This document shows, piece by piece, positions 1 to 5,897 of a DNA stretch of 7,647 nt; positions within the stretch are counted from its first letter, which is position 1, and each line of letters opens with the position of its first letter. The position numbers and the translations under genes are program-made. The stretch comes from Clostridia bacterium. GTDB lineage: Bacteria; Bacillota; Clostridia; SK-Y3; JACMMQ01. The notes below the pieces were generated by a model, which ran no database searches, had not been told where the DNA came from, and saw only the letters and a list, made by a program, of their open reading frames with translations. The stretch covers positions 1 to 7,647 of the forward strand of contig JACMMQ010000160.1 of the NCBI GenBank assembly GCA_014378955.1, given 5' to 3'.

Positions 1-561
1 GGCTACAAAATCGTCATTAGCAACACCAACAACAAGCATTCTCTCGGCAGCTCAAAATACAATGAACGACGTGCACAATGTGACCAAGCGCTTGCATTGC
101 TCCAAACAAGGTTGCCACAAGCGTCCTGCTTAGGGGAAATATCGGTGGTGGATTTTGATGCGAATAGCGATGTATTGACAGACCCAATCATCAAAAACCG
201 TGCACAGCACGTGGTATATGAGGATGACCGTGTAATCCGCTCCATTGCGGCATTAGAAGCGAACGAGTTAGTAGCATTTGGCAAGCTGATGATTGGTTCA
301 CATGAATCTTTGCGTGATTTGTACGAGGTGTCTTGCTCCGAGCTTGACATCATGGTCGAGGAAGCTCTGAAAATAGAAGGTGTACTAGGCTCACGCATGA
401 CAGGCGCAGGGTTTGGTGGCTGTACGGTCAGTATTGTGCGTGAAGATGCTGTATCGCAGTTCATTGAACAGGTTGGTAAGAATTATGCTGAACGTAGCGG
501 ACTGAAAGCGGATTTTTATGTTTCCGAAATTGGCGACGGTGGGCAAGAGATTATTTTATAA
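1..561 (+). CDS. galK: Galactokinase, C-terminal part (5' end outside window)
   Basis: This is the 3' part of a galactokinase gene, open from the first base of the window (187 codons plus stop). Galactokinase phosphorylates galactose with ATP to galactose-1-phosphate, the first committed step of the cytoplasmic Leloir pathway. The sequence shows an SSKYNERRAQC stretch at window residues 17-27, which matches the SxYNxRRxxC pattern of GalK. It also shows MTGAGFGGC at residues 133-141, the glycine-rich third GHMP-kinase motif that helps hold the phosphates. Galactokinases are usually about 390 residues, so roughly the first half, including the substrate-binding N-terminal motif and the central phosphate loop, lies upstream. 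An internal TTG at position 97 is not a start, because recognisable GalK sequence precedes it in frame. An intrinsic terminator follows the stop by a few bases, so galK ends its own transcription unit. The identification is secure. Confidence 0.95.
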   Translation, partial: GYKIVISNTNNKHSLGSSKYNERRAQCDQALALLQTRLPQASCLGEISVVDFDANSDVLTDPIIKNRAQHVVYEDDRVIRSIAALEANELVAFGKLMIGSHESLRDLYEVSCSELDIMVEEALKIEGVLGSRMTGAGFGGCTVSIVREDAVSQFIEQVGKNYAERSGLKADFYVSEIGDGGQEIIL

Positions 562-565
562 TTAT

Positions 566-592
566 AAAAAGGGCAGAAATGCCCTTTTTTTT
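566..592 (+). terminator. Intrinsic terminator after galK
   Basis: A GGGCA/TGCCC stem (571-575 with 580-584) closes a GAAA loop. The A-run before it pairs with the run of eight T that follows. It starts 4 nt after the galK stop codon and separates galK from the defence-like operon downstream. Confidence 0.9.
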
Positions 593-602
593 ATTGGAAT
601 CA

Positions 603-631
603 TTGACGTTTAAATAATTATGTAATATAAT
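603..631 (+). promoter_or_regulatory. Promoter of the AbiL-like operon
   Basis: A -35 box TTGACG (603-608) and a perfect -10 box TATAAT (626-631) are separated by exactly 17 bp, a near-consensus sigma-A promoter. The predicted start near 638 leaves a leader of about 85 nt before the ATPase gene. It lies directly after the galK terminator, so the operon appears independently transcribed. A short inverted repeat, ATGAG (634-638) with CTCAT (646-650), covers the predicted start site, and ATATGAG recurs at 693-699. A repressor site is possible but unproven. Confidence 0.75.
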
Positions 632-722
632 TAATGAGAAAAAACCTCATATTTTAATGGTTACTTTAGTGTTTTTTGCATATACTACAAATATATGAGC
701 TAATAATTCAGGAGGTTACAAT

Positions 723-1958
723 ATGTTATGTCAATTTACAGTTGAAAACTTCAAGAGTATCAAGGATTGCTTAACACTTGATATGCAAGCGTCTACGGCA
801 ATTTCAGAGCATAGCGATAAAATTATTGTCGATTCGGATGGAGAACAGTTTTTACCGTTAGCAGTCATTTATGGACCAAACGGTGGTGGTAAATCTAATG
901 TCATTGAAGCATTAAATAATCTTATACGAAAGATCATGCGACCGATTTGCGCTGTTTGTGATAAAAGAGGTAGGAATTGTTCGGAGGATTTAAAGAAATC
1001 ACCGACTTTACCGTTTAAGTTTTCAAAAGAGTCATTAAATGCTCCAACCAAGTTTGAATTGTTTTTCAGAACAAAGCTTGCAGAATATAAATATAATCTT
1101 ACTGTAAAAAATGATGTTGTAATATACGAAAGCCTTCATAAGAAGAACATTGAGGGCACGAGGCATACACCTTTATTTATTAGGGATATTCATTTAGAAA
1201 AACCTTGTCAATTAATGGGTTCATTAAAAAAGCTTGTCGTTTCAGATTTAACTGAGACATTAACATTACTATCATATCTTGCTATTACTCACAAGAAAAA
1301 TCCAACGGTTAGGGATATTATTGGTTGGTTTGAAAGTGATATTGAACTATTTAATTACGGAAGTCCTTTATCAGAGATGCGTATAGGTGTCTCTGAATCT
1401 GATAAAATAAAGATGCTTATTCTAAATATGATAAGAGAAATGGATATTGACATAGACGATTATCGTGTTGAAGATAAAGAAGAAAGTAATATGAAAATAT
1501 TTACCAAGCACGTAGTTCATAACAAATCATTCGAGCTTGATTTGTTTGAAGAATCAAATGGCACTATAAAGCTATTTGGAATGCTCCCATTTATTGCAAC
1601 AAGTCTTGTTTTGGGTAGCACGCTTATTATAGACGAATTAGATGCTAAATTACATCCTAAATTATTAAAATATATTATAGAACTATACAGAAATGTTGAA
1701 TCGAATTCTAATAAGGCGCAACTTATTTTCACATCACATGATTTATCTACAATGACAAGCGAGTTGTTTAGAAGAGATGAAATCTGGTTTGTTGCAAAGA
1801 ATAATGAGCAAGCATCGACCATTTATTCCTTGGTGGAATTTAAGGATAAAGAAGGGAAATCCGTTCGTAAGGACGCTACATTGAACAAACAATACTTAGA
1901 AGGCAGATATGGCGCTGATCCATATCTACGAAAAATTATCAATTGGGAGGAAATTTAA
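723..1958 (+). CDS. AAA/ABC-like ATPase of the RloA/AbiLi type (anti-phage defence, putative)
   Basis: This 411-residue protein is an ABC/SMC-like AAA ATPase of the AAA_15/AAA_21 kind. The N-terminus MLCQFTVENFKSIKD is typical of these proteins. Walker A is GPNGGGKS (51-58), an ABC-signature-like ESNGTIKLFG lies at 278-287, Walker B LIIDE at 301-305 is followed by LDAKLHP (306-312), and the switch histidine is in TSHD (337-340). The C-terminal YLEGRYGADPYL (391-402) is a stretch I associate with RloA/AbiLi proteins. Three cysteines (76, 79, 86) sit in the insert after Walker A; whether they bind metal is unknown. AGGAGG at 710-715 lies 7 nt before the ATG, which fixes the start. The stop overlaps the start of the RloB-like gene by one base, so the two are translationally coupled. 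In AbiL, PARIS and related systems such an ATPase is thought to sense infection or hold a toxic partner. The defence role here is inferred from architecture. The gene is clearly more AT-rich than galK or ldh. Confidence 0.85.
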   Translation: MLCQFTVENFKSIKDCLTLDMQASTAISEHSDKIIVDSDGEQFLPLAVIYGPNGGGKSNVIEALNNLIRKIMRPICAVCDKRGRNCSEDLKKSPTLPFKFSKESLNAPTKFELFFRTKLAEYKYNLTVKNDVVIYESLHKKNIEGTRHTPLFIRDIHLEKPCQLMGSLKKLVVSDLTETLTLLSYLAITHKKNPTVRDIIGWFESDIELFNYGSPLSEMRIGVSESDKIKMLILNMIREMDIDIDDYRVEDKEESNMKIFTKHVVHNKSFELDLFEESNGTIKLFGMLPFIATSLVLGSTLIIDELDAKLHPKLLKYIIELYRNVESNSNKAQLIFTSHDLSTMTSELFRRDEIWFVAKNNEQASTIYSLVEFKDKEGKSVRKDATLNKQYLEGRYGADPYLRKIINWEEI

Positions 1959-2647
1959 TGCGTCCCAATAATAATTGGAAGCGACCTAGAAAAACTTTTG
2001 AAATAGAGCCGATTGAACATAAATATTATATTTTCTGCGAAGGCGAACAAACAGAGCCATTATATTTTAATGGTTTAAAAACATTAATTGAAAGCAATGT
2101 AATTTACAAAAACTTGGTGCTTATAGATGTAAAGGGAATAGGTTTAGAAGCTATACAAGTAATAATGAATGCTAAAGAATACGTAGATAGAAACAAAATA
2201 AGCAATGCACAGATATGGTGTGTATATGACAAAGACAATCTTTCAGCCGAAAGATTTAACAGTGCATCTGAGCTTGCTCGTGAATTAAGTCATATACGAC
2301 AAGATATAAGGTACCATGTAGCATGGTCAAATCAATGCATCGAGTATTGGTTCATGTTGCATTTTGATTATTATGATTCAAACAATGACCGTGACTATTA
2401 TAAAAAGTATTTACACGGAAAGTTTAAAGCTCTTGGTTGGAATAGATACGAAAAGACTAACAGTGAGTTATTTAATATTCTATTAAACAAAGGAAATCCT
2501 AAGATGGCAATTAAATATGCTGAGAAAAGGTTGCTAGAATGTAGCGAACAAACTGATTCAAATTCAGCACCAGCAACCATGGTTCATCTATTAGTGTCAG
2601 AACTAGCAAAGTATTTGCCTGAAGCTGCAAAGAATAAAATATTATAA
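1958..2647 (+). CDS. RloB/AbiLii-like protein with Toprim-like motifs (putative defence effector)
   Basis: The product has 229 residues from the ATG at 1958. GGGAGG at 1945-1950 is 7 nt upstream of this ATG, so it is preferred to an in-frame TTG at 1943 that would place the ribosome site inside the gene. The protein resembles the RloB family, which includes AbiLii. It has CEGEQTEPLYF at 27-37, CVYDKDN at 88-94, SNQCIEYWFMLHF at 124-136 and SAPATMVHLLVSEL near 203-216. The acidic EGExTE and DxD pair is the spacing expected of a Toprim metal site, as in OLD-family nucleases and the DUF4435 effector of PARIS. A nuclease activity is therefore plausible, but I infer it from motifs only. The gene shares one base (TAATG) with the ATPase gene, which suggests fixed co-production of sensor and effector. 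The basic N-terminus (KRPRK) may bind nucleic acid. The AT-rich composition matches its partner. Confidence 0.8.
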   Translation: MRPNNNWKRPRKTFEIEPIEHKYYIFCEGEQTEPLYFNGLKTLIESNVIYKNLVLIDVKGIGLEAIQVIMNAKEYVDRNKISNAQIWCVYDKDNLSAERFNSASELARELSHIRQDIRYHVAWSNQCIEYWFMLHFDYYDSNNDRDYYKKYLHGKFKALGWNRYEKTNSELFNILLNKGNPKMAIKYAEKRLLECSEQTDSNSAPATMVHLLVSELAKYLPEAAKNKIL

Positions 2648-2698
2648 ATTGAGCTTAATTCTTACATATCTATTTTGGATAGCAAAGGAGCGAAACAT

Positions 2699-3649
2699 AT
2701 GATGCGAAAAAGTAAAGTGGGGATCATTGGGGCTGGGTTTGTGGGGTCTACTGTGGCTTATACGCTATTGACCAGTGGGCTTTTTACTGAAATTGTGATG
2801 ATTGATGTCAATCGTGACAAGCTTGAAGGCGATGTGATGGATTTGAGTCACGGGGTTTCGTTTGTACCGCCGTGCAAGGTGATTGCTGGAGAATATAGCG
2901 ATTTGGTGGATAGTGAGATTGTGATTATCACCGCTGGTGTGGGGCAAAAGCCTGGGGAATCTCGTATTGATTTGCTCAAGCGCAATGCAGCAATTTTTAA
3001 AGGCATCGTAAGCGAGGTCATGCGCTATATTTCGGACGAGACGATTTTACTGATTGTTTCTAACCCTGTGGATATTTTGACGTACATTACGTACAAGCTG
3101 TCGGGGTTGCCAAAAAACCGTGTGATTGGCTCTGGCACTGTGCTTGATACGTCACGCTTTAAATATCTGATAGGTGAGCACATTTCAGTGGACGCGCGCA
3201 ATGTGCATGCTTTTGTGGTGGGAGAGCATGGCGATAGTGAGGTGGCAGCTTGGAGCGTGACCAATGTTTCAGGCATTCCTTATGCGGAATTTTGCCTCAA
3301 ATGTGACCACTATAATACCGAACTGTGCGACAAAAAAGTGATTGAGCACGATGTGAAAAATGCCGCTTATGACATTATACAAAAAAAGGGCGCTACCTAT
3401 TACGCTGTGGCTTTGGCGGTGCGACGTATCGTGGAGGCAATTGTGCGTGATGAAAACTCGATCTTGACGGTTTCCTCTGTTTTAGAGGGGCAGTATGGCA
3501 TCTCAGACATTGCGCTCAGCGTGCCTACCGTGGTCAACCGCAGGGGCATTGACCGTGTGTTGCAGGTGACCTTTAGCCCCGAGGAATTGGCAGGGTTACA
3601 AAAATCAGGCGAAACGCTCAAGCAAATGGCACAACAATTGGGATTTTAA
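2699..3649 (+). CDS. ldh: L-lactate dehydrogenase
   Basis: This 316-residue NAD-dependent enzyme reduces pyruvate to L-lactate in the cytoplasm, regenerating NAD+ in fermentation. The Rossmann motif GAGFVGS is at 11-17. The mobile active-site loop VGQKPGESR is at 81-89; its Gln83 occupies the specificity position where malate dehydrogenases carry Arg, so this is LDH rather than MDH. Also visible are SNPVDILTY (121-129), Asp150, substrate-binding Arg153 and catalytic His177 in VGEHGDSE. His170 matches the histidine used for fructose-1,6-bisphosphate in allosteric bacterial LDHs, while Lys155 stands where many of those have Arg. Length is normal for the family. AAGGAG at 2685-2690 is 8 nt before the ATG at 2699, so an in-frame TTG at 2675 is rejected; ATG at 2702 is a possible alternative start. 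No terminator separates it from the RloB-like gene, and only a weak promoter is visible in the 51-bp gap. Confidence 0.93.
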   Translation: MMRKSKVGIIGAGFVGSTVAYTLLTSGLFTEIVMIDVNRDKLEGDVMDLSHGVSFVPPCKVIAGEYSDLVDSEIVIITAGVGQKPGESRIDLLKRNAAIFKGIVSEVMRYISDETILLIVSNPVDILTYITYKLSGLPKNRVIGSGTVLDTSRFKYLIGEHISVDARNVHAFVVGEHGDSEVAAWSVTNVSGIPYAEFCLKCDHYNTELCDKKVIEHDVKNAAYDIIQKKGATYYAVALAVRRIVEAIVRDENSILTVSSVLEGQYGISDIALSVPTVVNRRGIDRVLQVTFSPEELAGLQKSGETLKQMAQQLGF

Positions 3650-3678
3650 TTGACAACTAAAAAATATTTAGGTACACT
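3650..3678 (+). promoter_or_regulatory. Promoter of the VOC/glyoxalase-fold gene
   Basis: A perfect -35 TTGACA (3650-3655) begins at the base after the ldh stop codon. With a 17-bp spacer it is followed by TACACT (3673-3678), four of six matches to the -10 consensus. Predicted transcription would start near 3685, shortly before the ribosome binding site GAGGAGG at 3693-3699. The small gene can therefore be expressed apart from ldh. Confidence 0.65.
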
Positions 3679-3706
3679 ATACACAAACAAATGAGGAGGT
3701 AATTTT

Positions 3707-4087
3707 ATGATTACAGGCGTAGAGCATATCGCACTTTGTTCGACGGACACAGCTGCACTGAAGGATTGGTACATGCAGGTCATGGGCTTTCGACAGGTGT
3801 ATGACAATGGCAAGGGCACTTATTTTTTAATGATGCAAAGCGGTGCGATGTTAGAATTTATTAGTGCCTCTGAGGATGGCGGCAAACAGCACGAAAGGGT
3901 GAGTGGCATTCGCCACATTGCTTTGAACGTGGATGATTTTGATAGCACCGTTGCAGGGTTATTGGATGCTGGGGTTGAGGTTTTGACAGAGGCAATGGTT
4001 TCACCACAGGGTATTAAGACTTTCTTCTTCAAAGATCCTGATGGTAATATTTTGCACTTGATTGACAGACCTACACCGTTGGGTTAA
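3707..4087 (+). CDS. VOC superfamily (glyoxalase/bleomycin-resistance fold) protein
   Basis: This 126-residue protein contains the paired beta-alpha-beta-beta-beta modules of the vicinal oxygen chelate fold. The first module runs from GVEHIAL (4-10) to the MLEFI strand (48-52). The second runs from IRHIALNVDD (68-77) to KDPDGNILHLIDRP (109-122). Candidate metal ligands are His7, Glu50, His70 and His117. His117 lies where glyoxalase I usually has Glu, so the substrate cannot be deduced; methylglyoxal detoxification, fosfomycin-type resistance or another lyase or dioxygenase reaction are all possible. GAGGAGG at 3693-3699, 7 nt before the ATG, fixes the start. The gene has its own promoter and a strong terminator follows. 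It sits next to ldh, which makes a link to triose or lactate metabolism attractive but unsupported. Confidence 0.85.
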   Translation: MITGVEHIALCSTDTAALKDWYMQVMGFRQVYDNGKGTYFLMMQSGAMLEFISASEDGGKQHERVSGIRHIALNVDDFDSTVAGLLDAGVEVLTEAMVSPQGIKTFFFKDPDGNILHLIDRPTPLG

Positions 4088-4104
4088 GTTGAATATGTAA
4101 GTTT

Positions 4105-4140
4105 AGAACAGCGATATTCATTTATCGCTGTTCTTTTTTT
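4105..4140 (+). terminator. Strong intrinsic terminator after the VOC gene
   Basis: A perfect 12-bp stem, AGAACAGCGATA (4105-4116) with TATCGCTGTTCT (4123-4134), encloses the loop TTCATT and runs into an uninterrupted T-tract to 4140. It ends the metabolic block and isolates it from the phage-like genes. Confidence 0.95.
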
Positions 4141-4141
4141 G

Positions 4142-4215
4142 TTGTTATTCAGAGGGAGCAATTTCGTTGTAACAGGTTAAAAGGCTGAGATTCTTCGCTT
4201 CGCTCTGAATGACAA
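4142..4215 (+). repeat. 74-bp element with terminal inverted repeats (MITE- or REP-like)
   Basis: The left end TTGTTATTCAGAGGGA (4142-4157) matches the reverse complement of the right end (TCGCTCTGAATGACAA, 4200-4215) at 14 of 16 positions. The right arm contains TTCTTCGCTTCGCTCTGAA (4191-4209). From memory this resembles a dispersed intergenic repeat seen in many Bacillota genomes, often written as GTCATTCTGAGCGAAGCGAA. It has no coding capacity. It fills most of the gap between the VOC-gene terminator and the large terminase gene, the junction where host-like and phage-like genes meet. Strand is arbitrary. Confidence 0.6.
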
Positions 4216-4269
4216 TTTTTATATTTTTATGGGTTTAGAATTTTTTGCTTTTAAGAGGGAGGCTTTAAA

Positions 4270-5721
4270 ATGGAATTTGATTGTCGCAATGTCATTCATT
4301 ATGTCAACCACGTGTATTTGCCGTTCTTCCAGTCGCACAAGCGGTTTGCGGTGCTTTATGGCGGTGCTGGCTCGGGTAAGTCGTATGCGGTGGCGCAAAA
4401 AATCATCGTGCGTATGATGGCGGAGGATGGGCACAACATTTTATGTGTGCGTAAAACGGGTGCAAGCGTGGTCAAGTCGCAATATCCACTTTTGCTAGGC
4501 GTGATAAGGGATTTTGGGCTAAAGGAGCACTTTGAAATTCACAAAAGCCAAGGGCGTGAGAAAATTACCTTTCGCCCCAAGGGCAACCAGATTATTTTTT
4601 CGGGGCTGGATGATGTGGAAAAGCTCAAATCCATTTATAATATCACGTCCATCTGGATTGAGGAAGCTTCCGAAATAGCGGTGTCGGATTTTCGGGAATT
4701 GAACCGCCGTATGCGTGGCTATGCCGGCAAAAATGAGGACGGCAGTACGAAATATATGCAAATCATGCTGTCCTTCAACCCCATCAGTCACCTGTGCTGG
4801 CTCAAGGAATATTTTTTTGATAGGCGACCGAAGAATGCGCTCGTGCTACATACCACGTATCAAGACAATCGCTTTATTGACCAGCATTTTTGCAACGAAA
4901 TGGAAGCACTCAAACAGCAAAATGCCTATGAATATCAGGTGTATGCACTCGGGCGGTGGGGCGTGACGGGCGGCAGCTATTTTGATGCACAAGCGGTTTC
5001 TGACCGCATTGCTGCATTAGAGAAAAGCAAGCCAATTAAGCAAGGGTTGTTTACATTTGAGTATAAAAATGAAAAAATAACAGATGCATCCATGACGTTT
5101 TCACAAGAAGCGGATGGGTGCATTTGTCTGTATGCCCTACCCAAAGCAGGCAATCCCTATGTGTTAGGGGGCGATACCGCAGGGCTTGGGTCAGATGCGT
5201 TTACGGCACAAATACTGGACAATGTCTCGGGTGAACAGGTGGCGGTGCTACGTGGACAGATGGATGAGGACTTGTATGCAAGACAAATTTACTGCTTGGC
5301 AAAATATTATAACGGTGCACTGGTGGGCTTAGAAACCAACTTTTCCACCCACCCCGTGCGTGAGCTGTGTCGATTAGGCTATGACGAACAAGTATTGCGT
5401 GAAGTGCCTGACACCTTCACAGGCAAGCTCAAGGAGGCGTACGGCTTTGTAACCAACCGTGTCACACGTCCTGTGATTTTGGCACAATTGCGTGCAGTGG
5501 TGCGAGATTTCCCCACGCTCATTCACGACATTCCCACACTAGAGGAAATGCTCACATTTGTACGCAACGAAAAAGGGCGACCAGAGGCACAAAGCGGCAA
5601 ACACGATGATTTGATCATGGCATTGGCAATTGCATGGCATATCCGTAGTCAAGGGGAAATGACCGTGAAAACTAATCAGCCCCAAAAAACAAAAAAGCTA
5701 TTAAAATCATTAAAGCAGTAA
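4270..5721 (+). CDS. terL: Phage terminase large subunit (packaging ATPase/nuclease)
   Basis: This 483-residue protein is the motor that pumps phage DNA into the procapsid through the portal and cuts the concatemer. The N-terminal ATPase domain has Walker A GGAGSGKS (31-38), Walker B with the catalytic glutamate in SIWIEEASE (127-135) and the coupling motif LSFNP (167-171). The C-terminal RNase H-like nuclease domain has its three acidic sites: Asp302 in GGDTAG, Glu355 in VGLETN and the KHDDLIMALAIA segment with Asp446/Asp447 (444-455). Length and order are normal for the family, and no frameshift is seen, so the gene looks functional. GGGAGG at 4257-4262 is 7 nt before the ATG. No small terminase precedes it; the previous gene is the VOC gene. 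A gap of 176 bp separates it from the portal gene, wide for a phage head operon. Codon use looks like that of ldh rather than of the AT-rich defence pair. Confidence 0.93.
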   Translation: MEFDCRNVIHYVNHVYLPFFQSHKRFAVLYGGAGSGKSYAVAQKIIVRMMAEDGHNILCVRKTGASVVKSQYPLLLGVIRDFGLKEHFEIHKSQGREKITFRPKGNQIIFSGLDDVEKLKSIYNITSIWIEEASEIAVSDFRELNRRMRGYAGKNEDGSTKYMQIMLSFNPISHLCWLKEYFFDRRPKNALVLHTTYQDNRFIDQHFCNEMEALKQQNAYEYQVYALGRWGVTGGSYFDAQAVSDRIAALEKSKPIKQGLFTFEYKNEKITDASMTFSQEADGCICLYALPKAGNPYVLGGDTAGLGSDAFTAQILDNVSGEQVAVLRGQMDEDLYARQIYCLAKYYNGALVGLETNFSTHPVRELCRLGYDEQVLREVPDTFTGKLKEAYGFVTNRVTRPVILAQLRAVVRDFPTLIHDIPTLEEMLTFVRNEKGRPEAQSGKHDDLIMALAIAWHIRSQGEMTVKTNQPQKTKKLLKSLKQ

Positions 5722-5748
5722 CGGTTTCCAATCCATTCAATTATACAT

Positions 5749-5805
5749 TAAAGTTTTTTACCCCTCTTTTTTTCAAAAAAGGGGGCAGGCGTGGGCAGCG
5801 CCCAC
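5749..5805 (+). repeat. Hairpin repeat, copy 1 (inverted relative to copy 2 at 7569-7620)
   Basis: This 57-bp intergenic unit starts TAAAGTTTTTT and contains two hairpins. The first is CCCC, a T-run, an A-run, then GGGG (5761-5784). The second is CGTGGGC-AGC-GCCCACG (5790-5806). Its last 18 bases, GGCGTGGGCAGCGCCCAC, occur exactly in the reverse complement of the copy after the portal gene, and the rest aligns with a few substitutions and short indels. No T-run follows the hairpins on the + strand, so it is not a classical terminator. It looks like a dispersed host repeat lying within a phage-type gene block. Confidence 0.75.
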
Positions 5806-5845
5806 GGTTTTAGTGCCTCCAGTGCCCCATGGTACTTTGTTGGTA

Positions 5846-5874
5846 CTGACGGTTAAGCATTTGCACCGTATGAT
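5846..5874 (+). promoter_or_regulatory. Possible promoter for the portal gene
   Basis: CTGACG (5846-5851, four matches to TTGACA) and TATGAT (5869-5874, five matches to TATAAT) are 17 bp apart. Initiation near 5880 would leave only a few bases before the ribosome binding site AAGGGAG (5884-5890). The -35 box is weak, so this is tentative. If real, the portal gene does not depend on transcription reading through from terL. Confidence 0.4.
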
Positions 5875-5897
5875 GAACAAAAGAAGGGAGTGATGGT

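Noticed and set aside
3..464. A 153-codon open frame on the - strand opposite galK
   Set aside because: The + strand encodes unmistakable galactokinase motifs over the same bases; the antisense product shows low-complexity serine-rich sequence and no known motif.
1943..1957. Upstream TTG start for the RloB-like gene
   Set aside because: The GGGAGG ribosome binding site lies after this TTG and 7 nt before the ATG at 1958, and the five added residues would be translation of that site.
2675..2698. Upstream TTG start for L-lactate dehydrogenase
   Set aside because: AAGGAG at 2685-2690 lies inside this extension and fits the ATG at 2699; LDH proteins begin shortly before the Rossmann strand.
4209..4241. 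A promoter for terL (ATGACA with TAGAAT)
   Set aside because: The spacing is 21 bp and no better pair was found, so I do not list a promoter there.
4229..4417. A 62-codon + strand frame starting before terL
   Set aside because: It overlaps the terL start in another frame, and its product has no known motif. GGGAGG at 4257-4262 is correctly placed for the terL ATG at 4270 instead.
5749..5806. Repeat copy 1 as a rho-independent terminator for terL
   Set aside because: Two stable hairpins are present, but no T-tract follows either stem on the + strand, so the classical form is missing.
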